A stretch of 64,000 nt of DNA from Nocardioides marmorisolisilvae (GCF_003725775.1 NZ_RJSG01000002.1:744001-808000), one strand, 5' to 3'; shown: positions 26,801-33,452, numbered from the stretch's first letter. Made by a program: numbers and translations. The notes: generated by a model from the letters alone, not told the origin.

Positions 26801-27778
26801 GGTCTGGCCGCCGTTGGTGGACTTGTAGATCGCGTCACCCCAGAACGAGGCGTACAGCACGCTCGGGTTCTGCGGGTCGATCACCAGGTCGGTGGCACCG
26901 TGCAGCTCGTCGTGCGTGCCCTTGCGCAGGGTCCACGTCGTGCCACCGTTCGTCGACTCGTACACACCGTAGGCAGCTGCGGTCGGGCTGCTGGTGCGGT
27001 GGTTGCCGCCGCGGCCGCGAACCGTCGCCGCGTAGACGTGCTGGTAGTTGGTCGGGTCGACGGCGATCGCGGAGACCGCCTGACCGGTGAAGAGCGTGGA
27101 CACGTGGCTCCAGGTGAGGCCACCGTCGGTCGAGCGGTAGAACCCGTCGCCGTAGTAGCTGTCGCCGGACAGCGCTCCCTCCCCGGAACCCATGTAGACG
27201 ACGTTGTCGTTGCTCGGGGCGATCGCGAGCGCACCCACGGACTGGGTGTCCGAGGCGTTGGTACGGGGGGTCCAGGTTCCGGAGCCTGCGTCGTAGGTCC
27301 ACACCCCGCCCTGGGCGGCGCCGAGGATGATCGAGCCGTTGTTGCGGATCGCCAGTGCGCTGATCCGACCGGACACGGCCTGGAACGCGTTCGAGGTGCG
27401 ACCGTTCTGCACGATCGGGTTCGGGCCCTGGCCGGTCCACGCGCCACCCTTGGCCGCGCCGACCGGGGCACCCTTGTCCGCCTTGCCAGCGGCCTTGGCG
27501 GCCTTGGTGCGCAAGGACGCCGCCTCCTGGACGGTGATCGGGTCGTCACCCGCCAGGAGCCGGCTCCAGTAGTACGCATCCCGCAGCTTGTCGAAGCTTC
27601 CCTGCTCGTCCTTCTCCGCGACCTCGTCCGCGATCTCACCCTTCGGGGTCAGCAGGACGGGGGTGTCGTCGCCGTGCGGCGCACCAAGAGCCGGAGCGGT
27701 GACGGCTGCGAGGAAGCCGACGGTCATCGCGACGATCGTCGCGGGGACCACGAAGCGCAGACGGGAGGATACGTGCAT
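23843..27778 (-). CDS. Large secreted BNR/Asp-box beta-propeller protein with DUF11 domain
   Basis: 1311 residues from the ATG at 27778, chosen because it starts a signal peptide (SSRLRFVVPATIVAMTVG to APALGA); an upstream frame only adds a non-conserved stretch. Residues ~100-800 contain many Asp-box repeats of the form S-D/N-G-G-x-T-W (STDGGLTW, STNGGTTW, STNGGQTW, STDGGSTW, STDGGATW, TSNGGGSW), as in sortilin/sialidase propellers. A DUF11-type domain follows (TIDYTITVRNIGNAAANAVSV). The C-terminal ~150 residues contain LKAFLDGGGRLFMSGQDIL, a class I glutamine amidotransferase-like pattern also seen at the ends of some secreted peptidases. No sialidase RIP motif is seen. Probably an exported binding or surface protein. 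Confidence 0.85.
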   Translation of the reverse strand: MHVSSRLRFVVPATIVAMTVGFLAAVTAPALGAPHGDDTPVLLTPKGEIADEVAEKDEQGSFDKLRDAYYWSRLLAGDDPITVQEAASLRTKAAKAAGKADKGAPVGAAKGGAWTGQGPNPIVQNGRTSNAFQAVSGRISALAIRNNGSIILGAAQGGVWTYDAGSGTWTPRTNASDTQSVGALAIAPSNDNVVYMGSGEGALSGDSYYGDGFYRSTDGGLTWSHVSTLFTGQAVSAIAVDPTNYQHVYAATVRGRGGNHRTSSPTAAAYGVYESTNGGTTWTLRKGTHDELHGATDLVIDPQNPSVLYASFWGDAIYKSTNGGQTWATAMTGLPAGNFLEGGTRFALGISHPSATAAATLYTGFDYFDSSDVYHNGRVYKSTDGGSTWAATATGTGTNSILGYCGTQCFYDNVVKPDPTNPNVVYALGSYGYNNSPQSGGVYRSTDGGATWKNLGYDLHPDFHAFAFQPTNTQHIAIGNDGGIWESQTGGGRNNPGDPLSAADWQDLNGQVNPTTAALIHSTGLAITQFSSIATVPNVPGQFWGGTQDNGTLRKSTANSRWFDQASGDGGQVIVDQTTPNTLNPNVPAYVFGTYTGTSIYRYDPSETNTFFGNEPIDGGIDTTDRAEFYLPWVQNRGNVNQLFLGTYRVYRTNNAEAASAGDVTWDPISPDLTSGCTGSAPNGARGCLISALGVADGGEGVYAGTDEGWIQVSPDAVVSDTPTWHRTGVGTLPNRPVDQIAVDHSNWRVAYAAYGGFGAATPGNSGHLFATSNGGGSWTDIGTGLPDVPINTVVIDPANAKTLYVGTDVGAFFTTNGGNKWFALGSGMPKVSVWQMDFDATNGVLVAGTHGRGAYTMTNSTARPALVVSTADSGRPVGPGSTIDYTITVRNIGNAAANAVSVTDPVPAHTSFVSAGNGGTLGGKTIHWDGKTVPAGGSITLTFKAKIATNLSSSVSAIVNDGVGVKIGSVPVANGSPHTTRIAPAHAATVDPAADTEGGKDGDFATFTEHITNDGYQSDTYTVSTSGGSWASTVYDASCTTPITTTASVAAGDTVDVCVKVAVPADADEAASNDTTLTVTSSADSSVTGAATLTSLAAKYDTLVVDQDTNDPIDSAPYYEDALSANSTAYGYWDLGEDPELPASYLAAHKNVVWFTGNSYPAPITPYEAALKAFLDGGGRLFMSGQDILDQAAGTTDFVFDYLHIDWDGSEVQNDKATDAVHGVSGNAVTDGIGDVPLDHSVLGANFEDQITPVGPATAAFTDDAADADALTVSTDGYKVMFLAFPYEAYGNAADRADLMNRAITWFNAP

Positions 27779-27961
27779 GCTTGCCCCCAAGCATCGAGGT
27801 CTGGCCCGAGTGACCAAACAAGACGCACTCTCGTCCCGGAATTGATCTTTTGGCAAGCCCCCCATCCGGGTCATATTTCTGCAAACGGGGGAACACTGCG
27901 GATCGCTTCCGGTGTGGCTTCCGGCGTGCGTTGCCCGACGCCGAGGTGGGGACGACCCGGC

Positions 27962-27967
27962 TAGGCT
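27962..27967 (+). promoter_or_regulatory. Candidate -10 box of tRNA(CAT) gene
   Basis: TAGGCT 11 nt upstream of the mature tRNA 5' end. The 200-base spacer 27779-27978 holds this and the divergent promoter region of the propeller gene, with nothing else recognised. Confidence 0.4.
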
Positions 27968-27978
27968 CTCGCCCCTGA

Positions 27979-28052
27979 AGGGCGGTAGCTCAGTCGGTTA
28001 GAGCAGAGGACTCATAATCCTTGGGTCGTGGGTTCGAGCCCCACCCGCCCTA
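27979..28052 (+). tRNA. tRNA(CAT), probably elongator tRNA-Met
   Basis: 74 nt. The acceptor stem AGGGCGG pairs with CCGCCCT, the discriminator is A, the anticodon CAT is at 28013-28015, and the T arm is GTGGG-TTCGAGC-CCCAC. The body resembles actinobacterial elongator tRNA-Met. A lysidine-modified tRNA-Ile2 cannot be ruled out by eye. It lacks initiator features (C1 mismatch, three G-C pairs). Its 3' half is the integration site of the island that follows. Confidence 0.93.
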
Positions 28053-28053
28053 C
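28011..28053 (+). repeat. Attachment site attL within the tRNA(CAT) gene
   Basis: 43 bases running from the anticodon loop to one base past the discriminator. They are repeated exactly at 33052-33094, and identity ends at both borders. A tRNA 3' half as direct repeat is the classic footprint of tyrosine-integrase insertion. Confidence 0.92.
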
Positions 28054-28329
28054 TGCGGTGAAATGGCAGGTCAGAGCGCTTCGGCGCTCTGATCGCCTGC
28101 CGGTCGGAGAGACTGAACCTGGTCGCCAGTCCGCAAAATCCGCATGCGCCGCAGAAATGCCCTGATCGAGCTCCTCGGTGACGGCTTCAAGATCGCTGTC
28201 GAACAGGCCCGAATAGATGTCGAGAGTCATTGCTGCGGACTGGTGTCCGAGCATCCTCCGAACAGCCTTCACGTGCGAATGAGCCTTCAACGACAGAAAT
28301 CTGACCGTTGAGGTGGTGGGCGTCCGCCC
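28054..28329 (-). pseudogene. Tyrosine recombinase (integrase), C-terminal remnant
   Basis: The minus-strand frame is open from a stop at 28332 down through the tRNA. Residues match the integrase C-terminus: HVKAVRRMLGHQSAAMTL, then DIYSGLF with the catalytic Tyr, then DSDLEAV. The LGHQ His and the Tyr are present. The N-terminal arm-binding domain and the catalytic Arg/Lys are missing, and a stop closes the frame just upstream. A TTG at 28290 would give at most 92 residues, the last of which read into the tRNA. It is the remnant of the enzyme that inserted the island and should be inactive. The coordinates cover the recognisable region outside the tRNA. Confidence 0.85.
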
Positions 28330-28341
28330 CTAAAGGCCGCC

Positions 28342-28671
28342 ATGCGAATCTTCTTTGGTGTTGGAATCTTCCTCGTTTTCCTGGCCTACGGCGTGCACAA
28401 CCTCCCGGACGCGCTCGACTCGAAGGATCACGAGGTAAACAAGGCTGCGTACTGGTTCATCGGCTCGGTCATTGCAATGGTCTTGGTGGCGGCTCTCTCG
28501 CGAGTCCCAGGGGCGCACTTCGGAGACGGGATCGGGGCCGTGCTGATCGCGCCAGTGGTGATCGTCGCGGGAGGCGCCTTCATCGTGACCACGATGTTCC
28601 TGGGCTTCGGCAACTGGAAGGACTGCTCGTCCCCGGACGTGAAGGTCGACTGCCCAAGTCAGGTGCGATAG
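28342..28671 (+). CDS. Small hypothetical membrane protein (island cargo)
   Basis: 109 residues with three hydrophobic segments: IFFGVGIFLVFLAYGVH at the N-terminus, WFIGSVIAMVLVAAL about residue 38, and VLIAPVVIVAGGAFIVTTMF about residue 66. A short tail has two cysteines (WKDCSSPDVKVDCPSQ). No family recognised. No strong ribosome binding site is visible. It sits directly behind the broken integrase on the opposite strand. A role with the SIR2-like or secreted cargo cannot be shown. Confidence 0.6.
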   Translation: MRIFFGVGIFLVFLAYGVHNLPDALDSKDHEVNKAAYWFIGSVIAMVLVAALSRVPGAHFGDGIGAVLIAPVVIVAGGAFIVTTMFLGFGNWKDCSSPDVKVDCPSQVR

Positions 28672-28757
28672 GGCCTGGTCTAGATGTCGGTCGATGAGCA
28701 GCAAGTACTCCTGCCAGTCCCGCTCCCTGACCGAAGAGGGGCTGCTAGTTTCCGCAC

Positions 28758-30017
28758 ATGCGTCTGACCCCCTCCCACGTCAAGCGTCTCGGGATCGTCC
28801 TCAGCTCGATCGCGCTGGTGTTTGCTACGACGGCTCCGGCTTTCGCCTGGGGATCCACCACGACGATCTCTTCGACGATCACCCAGCCGCTATTGCCCAG
28901 GCTCGCGGTCAACTCGAAGGGTGCTACAGCGGTTCTGTGGGGCCAGACATACAACCACCACTTCAACCTGAAGCTTCGAGTTATGTCCGCGGGAGGCACC
29001 TGGTCGGCGATCAAAAACGTCGCCTCGAACGTCATCAACTACCAAGTGGCAATAGATGCGGCGGGCAACACCTACATGACGTGGTTCGGTTTCCAAAACA
29101 ATCAACTGAGTGGATTCGCCCGCGTCTTGAGCGCCGCTGGATCCCTGAGTCCTACAACTGCGCTTGTAGGAAAGCATTTCTCCCCTGAGGGCGTGGTCGC
29201 GGGGCCGTCAGGCGTTGCTTACCTTTTTGGCGAAGGTTCCCTACAAGCTGAGGTTCGCAGCCTTAGCGCATCCGGGGTGGTCGGACCAGCGCAGACCTTG
29301 AGCGATCTTGACGTATCGCAAGCCTCTGCTTCCGCGGCCGCGGGTGGTATCGACTCGGCTGGGATGCTTACTGTCGCGTGGGTCGAGGTCGACGACAGCC
29401 GGGTGGACGGCCAGGGCGTTGTTAAGGCGCGCCAAGTTGCCCCAGGCGGCTCGCTCGGACCGATCCAGCAGGTCTCAAGCTCCGGAGTGCTGGCGTTTAA
29501 CCCTCAAGTTGCGATTATGCGCAGCGGCGGTGGGATCGTTGGTTGGCACGACACGAAACAGCGATTCCGTCGGGTTTCCGCAGGAGGCACGTTCGCCGCG
29601 GCGACGGCAGTGCAGGCCGCCGATGCGAACCTTGCAATCAGCCCCAAGGGCATCATCGCAGCGACCTGGATCAGCGGGTATGGAACCAGCAAGAACTCGG
29701 TGTACGTCCGAACCGTCTCGACCAGTAACGCCGTTGGCGCACCTCACCTCTTGGCCTCCGCTCCGTACATCGTCCAGGCCGACACTGCACTCGACGCAAC
29801 TGGCCGGACGTTCACCATCATGTGCATCGGTTCTTGCGACGACTTCGCCAGCTCATTCCGGGTACGCGCGATCCCATACGGTGGCTCGCCGGGTGCCACC
29901 ACGACTGTGACCAACTCCAGTCACTCGGGAGGCGCAGTGGCGTTGGTCCCATCGTTGGGCAAGTTCCGAATCGTCTGGAACAGCGGCGCGAAGGACCTGA
30001 CGAAGATCGGTCCGTAA
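28758..30017 (+). CDS. Secreted propeller-like repeat protein (island cargo)
   Basis: 419 residues with a signal peptide (HVKRLGIVLSSIALVFATTAPAFA). The mature part repeats a pattern of 'A-D/N-x-x-G-x-x-x-x-x-W' strands about every 45-55 residues (AVNSKGATAVLWG, AIDAAGNTYMTWFG, GIDSAGMLTVAWVEV, AISPKGIIAATWISG, ALDATGRTFTIMC), as in six- or seven-bladed sialidase-like propellers. No catalytic motif is seen. Base composition is lower in GC than in core genes. A hypothetical exported binding protein. The ATG start is the first before the signal peptide. Confidence 0.72.
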   Translation: MRLTPSHVKRLGIVLSSIALVFATTAPAFAWGSTTTISSTITQPLLPRLAVNSKGATAVLWGQTYNHHFNLKLRVMSAGGTWSAIKNVASNVINYQVAIDAAGNTYMTWFGFQNNQLSGFARVLSAAGSLSPTTALVGKHFSPEGVVAGPSGVAYLFGEGSLQAEVRSLSASGVVGPAQTLSDLDVSQASASAAAGGIDSAGMLTVAWVEVDDSRVDGQGVVKARQVAPGGSLGPIQQVSSSGVLAFNPQVAIMRSGGGIVGWHDTKQRFRRVSAGGTFAAATAVQAADANLAISPKGIIAATWISGYGTSKNSVYVRTVSTSNAVGAPHLLASAPYIVQADTALDATGRTFTIMCIGSCDDFASSFRVRAIPYGGSPGATTTVTNSSHSGGAVALVPSLGKFRIVWNSGAKDLTKIGP

Positions 30018-30157
30018 CCAGTGCCCTTGGCGACACCTCCGGGCCGGGGCTTTGACGCACTGCTGATCGCTTACCTGAACCGCCGGACACTGTCTTAGGA
30101 CGAACGATGGCGCTGCGTATTGCGCGGCGCGCCATTCAAGAGTCGAACGCCGTGTGC

Positions 30158-30328
30158 CTAGGGCGCGAGCAGGAGCAACAGGTTTTCCTGCTCGCGTTCC
30201 TCCGCAGCAGCAGCCTCCTGCTCGCGCTTGAGGCGAGCGTTCTCGAGATCCGCGAGCTGCTGCCGGTATTGGCGATCGTGTTCCTTCTGGATGAGCTCAT
30301 GGGGCATCCCGCCCGGGCCGAAAGTCAC
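30158..30328 (-). CDS. Small coiled-coil protein, 56 residues (island cargo)
   Basis: GTG at 30328 to TAG at 30158-30160. It begins TFGPGGMPHELIQKEHDR and continues as a strongly amphipathic charged helix, rich in Glu, Gln, Arg and Ala (QLADLENARLKREQEAAA), ending in LLLLLAP. The start overlaps the TGA of the gene at 30325-30660, and GAGGAAGAGG sits upstream as ribosome binding site, so translation is probably coupled. No family known. The plus-strand frame over the same DNA looks like a shadow. Confidence 0.6.
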   Translation of the reverse strand: MTFGPGGMPHELIQKEHDRQYRQQLADLENARLKREQEAAAAEEREQENLLLLLAP

Positions 30329-30660
30329 GAGACCTCTTCCTCTTCCTCACGCTTCATCAGGTAGGACCTCTCAACCCAGCCGGCCGCGGTGTTCTTGTAC
30401 TCCGACTTGGTGCCACTGGACATCTTGTAGACGTACCTTTGCACTTCAGGTGGCCCGACTAGTTCCCAGCCCTTCTCGCCAAGCCGGTTGAGGGTTTCCA
30501 CGATCTCTTGCCCTGTTCCATATCGCTCAAGATCGAACTCGACCCCCTCTGTTCCAGAGGTTAGGAACTTTGCCGTGACGCGCCACTGGCCCGTCGCGTT
30601 GGGCTCCTTCGGGAGCCTCGTAACCCTGAGTTCTCCATAACTGAAGCGGCGCTTCCCCAT
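30325..30660 (-). CDS. DUF4177-like small protein (island cargo)
   Basis: 111 residues from the ATG at 30660 (GKRRFSYGELRVTRLP). The central part, EIVETLNRLGEKGWELVGPP, has the LNxLGxxGWELV signature of DUF4177 and related small proteins of unknown role. The C-terminus is charged, ending in KREEEEEVS. An in-frame start 10 codons earlier is possible. Overlaps the start of the coiled-coil gene, so the two probably form an operon. Absence of signal peptide or membrane span suggests a cytoplasmic protein. Confidence 0.65.
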   Translation of the reverse strand: MGKRRFSYGELRVTRLPKEPNATGQWRVTAKFLTSGTEGVEFDLERYGTGQEIVETLNRLGEKGWELVGPPEVQRYVYKMSSGTKSEYKNTAAGWVERSYLMKREEEEEVS

Positions 30661-30792
30661 GCGGAAACTATGGCACCTCATCGCCCGCACAGTTCACGCT
30701 AAAACCCTTTGGTCCCTTCCTGTCGTCCCGCTAGCCTTTTTCTCACTTCAACCAGGACTCGCTCGGGCGAATCAGACGTCAAGGGGTATGAC

Positions 30793-31599
30793 GTGAAAAA
30801 CCGAGCTGCTGTCCTGATTTCCGTTGCCGTCGTAGCACTAACAACTCTTCTTGTGCCTGCGACCCGAGCCGATGCCGCGTCTTTCCCGTCGAAAGTGAAT
30901 CGAACCTCGACGCTTTACCAGTGCACCTCCACTTGGTATGTCTGCACCGCCACCGGATCCAAGGGCGCGACGACCGCTGCGTCGAGCAACTACGCCGATG
31001 TCATCTGTTGGGAACAGGGGCGTACTGCCTACTCGCAGCAGAAGTGGTTTTATGTCGAGTTGGATTTCGGCGGCTCGGGTTTCATCCCAGCTCCTGCCGT
31101 CGCCACTGCGGGCGCCGACAGGAGCGCGCCGGCCTGCTCCAGCGTTTATCGGATCAACGCAGCTCAGATGGCGCTCAACCGAACCGACCAGACGTTCATC
31201 GGCGCCTCTGATGCGAAGTTGCTAGCAAGCCTCGGGCACCCGAACGACAGCAGCTCGGCTGGAACACACGGCGATTGGCCGGGCGACTGCATCGGCTTTG
31301 CTCAACTGGCCTGGTACCTGGGCGGCTACGGAGGCGTTCCCGGAGGGGACGCGATCGGCTCCTACAACGTCTACAAGTCCCGCGGGTGGGTGAACAAGAC
31401 GGGCATTCCCCCGAGGGGCGCACTCATCTACTGGGCAGCCACCTCCTCGAACGCCTACCACGGCCACGTTGCCGTGAGCCTCGGCAACAACATGGAGGTC
31501 ACCACGCAAGGCCTGGATGGTCAGGACAACAACAACCCCATTGTCATCAAGGCGATCCCTTCAGGCTCCCTAGGCTGGGTAATGCCTTTGTGGAACTAA
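30793..31599 (+). CDS. Secreted CHAP/NlpC-P60-like peptidoglycan hydrolase (island cargo)
   Basis: 268 residues from the GTG at 30793, with AAGGGGTATGAC as ribosome binding site. The signal peptide is KNRAAVLISVAVVALTTLLVPATRADA. The N-terminal mature domain (about 30-125) has three or four cysteines. The C-terminal domain has the papain-like pattern: Cys in WPGDCIGFAQLAWYLGG and His in YHGHVAVSLGNN, with an Asn/Gln-rich strand afterwards. This fits an amidase or endopeptidase acting on cell wall. The catalytic Cys and His are visible; the exact family (CHAP versus NlpC/P60) is not certain. It could be a toxin-like or remodelling enzyme. Confidence 0.72.
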   Translation: MKNRAAVLISVAVVALTTLLVPATRADAASFPSKVNRTSTLYQCTSTWYVCTATGSKGATTAASSNYADVICWEQGRTAYSQQKWFYVELDFGGSGFIPAPAVATAGADRSAPACSSVYRINAAQMALNRTDQTFIGASDAKLLASLGHPNDSSSAGTHGDWPGDCIGFAQLAWYLGGYGGVPGGDAIGSYNVYKSRGWVNKTGIPPRGALIYWAATSSNAYHGHVAVSLGNNMEVTTQGLDGQDNNNPIVIKAIPSGSLGWVMPLWN

Positions 31600-31698
31600 G
31601 CAACGAATGCTCAGGCGCCCCTGCCCGGGAATCTGCCGGACCGCCGACGCTCGCTGAAGAACCGAGATGTATCGGACGGTTGCTGCGAGGATCAGCTC

Positions 31699-32886
31699 AT
31701 GCTGATGTTCGTCTTCGGGGCCGGCGCGTCGTATGACAGTGACCCCGAACGAACGCCGCTGATGCACCCCTCCGAAGATCATCGGCCCCCACTCGCGACG
31801 GATCTATTTGCCCCAGCCAGCGCCGTTGGACAGGAAATCGTCAAACGCTATCCGCAGGCGGGCGCCCTGATAATGCGGCTACGAGAAGCGACGCGCCAGA
31901 AGCAGGATGTCGAGGAGGTTCTCCAAACGATCGCGGGCGGCGAGGAGAGTTACCCGCGCACAAAGCAGCAACTTGTGGCGCTGAGCGCATACCTAGCTGA
32001 CCTGATAACGGATGTCCCTGCGCGATGGGCGGATGAGTGCCAAGGGCTGACCAACTACGTTCGCGCTCTCGAAGAGGCGGACAGATGGAATCAAGCAGTT
32101 CATAGTGACGAGCCGATTGTCTGCATCACGTTCAACTACGACTCCTTGCTTGAGGCAGCTGCTGAGAGCGTGTTTGGTGTTCGACTGAACTCCCTGGACA
32201 GTTATGTGTCCAATGCGGATTTTCGCATCTACAAGCCCCATGGATCTGTCACCTGGCAGCAAGCTGCTGTGTGGGACGACTCGAACGTGTATCGCCGTCC
32301 GGACGGAACGCAACGGGCGATCCAGCTAGCCACTTCGCTCCAGTGGGAGGAAGACCGGTTCCGTTATCGGCAACCGGACTTCCACGACAAGGGGTCGTCG
32401 CGACGAATCTGGATGCCAGCGCTGTCGATTCCCATGCGGCGAAAAGCAAATTTCACGATGCCTTCGTCCCATCTCGCTCGCATGAAGGAGGATCTCCGCC
32501 AGGTGACGACGGTGATTTCCGTCGGCTGGCGTGCCCGGGAGCGACACTTTCTCGATCTACTCCAAGACCATTTGGGATCATCCCCGGCGCAGTTGATAGC
32601 GGTTGCCGAGAGCGTCGAAAGCGCAACCGAAACTGTCGAAGAACTCTGGAAGACGGGTCGGTTCAACCGCTATGCGATCGGCGCCTACGGGTTCACGGGC
32701 TTTACCGGAACTGGAGGCGAGACCCTTGGATCTCGCATAGGTGCACGGCGGGATCCCCTCACGCTTCACGAGATTCTGACGAACACTCAAGGATTCGCGC
32801 AGTGGTCGGGTCGCGATCCCGGAAACGGGCTGCCGCCAGACAACTCGGAGATCGGTGACATCAACTCCGGCTATCTAGATTTCTAA
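31699..32886 (+). CDS. SIR2-like NADase-type protein, candidate anti-phage effector (island cargo)
   Basis: 395 residues. The N-terminus opens with the Rossmann motif FVFGAGAS (residues 4-11). ITFNYDSLLEAAAE (Asn146, Asp148) and YKPHGS (His181) follow at the spacing found in SIR2-like NAD hydrolases, where the equivalent Asn and His are needed for NAD cleavage. A second strand-helix pair, VTTVISVGWRARERHF, is near residue 270, and the C-terminal ~100 residues match nothing I know. Bacterial SIR2 proteins of this type kill infected cells by NAD depletion. It is alone on its strand, without an obvious partner gene. Either ATG 31699 or ATG 31705 could be used. Low GC supports recent acquisition. 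Confidence 0.78.
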   Translation: MLMFVFGAGASYDSDPERTPLMHPSEDHRPPLATDLFAPASAVGQEIVKRYPQAGALIMRLREATRQKQDVEEVLQTIAGGEESYPRTKQQLVALSAYLADLITDVPARWADECQGLTNYVRALEEADRWNQAVHSDEPIVCITFNYDSLLEAAAESVFGVRLNSLDSYVSNADFRIYKPHGSVTWQQAAVWDDSNVYRRPDGTQRAIQLATSLQWEEDRFRYRQPDFHDKGSSRRIWMPALSIPMRRKANFTMPSSHLARMKEDLRQVTTVISVGWRARERHFLDLLQDHLGSSPAQLIAVAESVESATETVEELWKTGRFNRYAIGAYGFTGFTGTGGETLGSRIGARRDPLTLHEILTNTQGFAQWSGRDPGNGLPPDNSEIGDINSGYLDF

Positions 32887-33051
32887 CCCGGCCCGATAGG
32901 CGCCACTGCCTTTTGACCGGCTGGGGCTCAGGCCTTCAACCGCAGCCGGACCGAATCATGCGTCGGCGCGCGACACTGGACGACAATCATTCTCCCTCGC
33001 TCTAGGCGCAAATCGCCTCTGACCTGGAGCGATCGTGTCGGGCAGGCAGAC

Positions 33052-33094
33052 CTCATAATCCTTGGGTCGTGGGTTCGAGCCCCACCCGCCCTAC
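33052..33094 (+). repeat. Attachment site attR (stranded 3' half of tRNA(CAT))
   Basis: Exact 43-base copy of 28011-28053. No 5' half precedes it, so it is not a functional tRNA. It marks the right end of the island. The flank 32887-33051 contains no recognisable gene. Confidence 0.92.
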
Positions 33095-33104
33095 GAACGA
33101 TGCG

Positions 33105-33221
33105 TCAGTGCGGCTCGGTCAGCGGCTCGGTCGCCGGGACCGGCTGCGGGTCGGGCTCCTGCTGGTCGGGGTCGTCCGGGGTCTCGGGAACCTCGGGCGT
33201 GATCTCCGGGTCGACTGACAT
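33105..33221 (-). CDS. Small acidic proline-rich protein, 38 residues
   Basis: ATG at 33221 with a strong AGAGGAGGATTC ribosome binding site. The product is very acidic and Pro-rich (VDPEITPEVPETPDDPDQ, then QEPDPQPVPATEPLTEPH), probably disordered. Similar tiny genes occur in actinobacteria without known role. The frame is supported mainly by its ribosome binding site and by codon regularity. Confidence 0.55.
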   Translation of the reverse strand: MSVDPEITPEVPETPDDPDQQEPDPQPVPATEPLTEPH

Positions 33222-33427
33222 CTGAATCCTCCTCTGACCGAAGACCGCCCACCCCGACGCGCGTGGGGGCGAGACCGGGGTGGACGGACTCTTCAGCGCG
33301 GAACCTCGTTGCACCCTCGGTCGGTCGCGCTGGGTCCCGCCGGCTCGTGGACCAGCGGGAGTCCGATGCACCCGCCGTACCCGGCGCGGAGGGATGCAAA
33401 CGGGCCGGGTAGCCCTCGAAGAAGACC

Positions 33428-33452
33428 GTTTTCTTCCGGGCGACGTCGGGTA
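33428..33452 (+). promoter_or_regulatory. Candidate stress-sigma (SigB/SigF-type) promoter
   Basis: GTTT at 33428-33431 and GGGTA at 33448-33452 with a 16-base spacer, the pattern of actinobacterial general-stress sigma factors. It is 48 bases upstream of the small membrane protein start at 33500. The rest of 33222-33499 holds nothing recognised. Confidence 0.5.

Larger units (their letters stand above)
28011..33094. mobile_element. 5-kb integrative genomic island at tRNA(CAT)
   Basis: Bounded by 43-bp direct repeats, one completing the tRNA gene and the other a stranded tRNA fragment. A truncated tyrosine integrase abuts the tRNA, the usual place for it. Base composition is clearly less GC-rich than in the flanks and codon choice is less biased. 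Cargo: a small membrane protein, a secreted propeller-like protein, two overlapping small genes on the minus strand, a secreted CHAP/NlpC-like hydrolase, and a SIR2-like protein. No replication, transfer or phage structural genes are seen, so it looks like a decayed integrative element or a defence-type island that would need an integrase in trans. Confidence 0.88.

Noticed and set aside
23420-27964. A 1514-codon open frame on the plus strand opposite the secreted propeller gene
   Set aside because: It is Arg/Val/Gly-rich without any domain or signal. The minus-strand gene has a signal peptide and repeated Asp-boxes. Long antisense frames are a GC-rich codon artefact.
28012-28052. Peptide VGRVGLEPTTQGL at the end of the integrase frame as a real protein tail
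   Set aside because: It is the translation of the tRNA 3' half, a frequent artefact of integrases reading into the attachment site.
30107-30364. 85-codon plus-strand frame in the island
   Set aside because: It overlays the minus-strand coiled-coil gene, which has a ribosome binding site and a coupled upstream gene. The plus frame has leucine/serine runs expected of a shadow.
33052-33094. A second tRNA(CAT) gene
   Set aside because: Only the 3' half exists. The acceptor 5' strand, D arm and 5' anticodon stem are missing, so it is an attachment-site copy.
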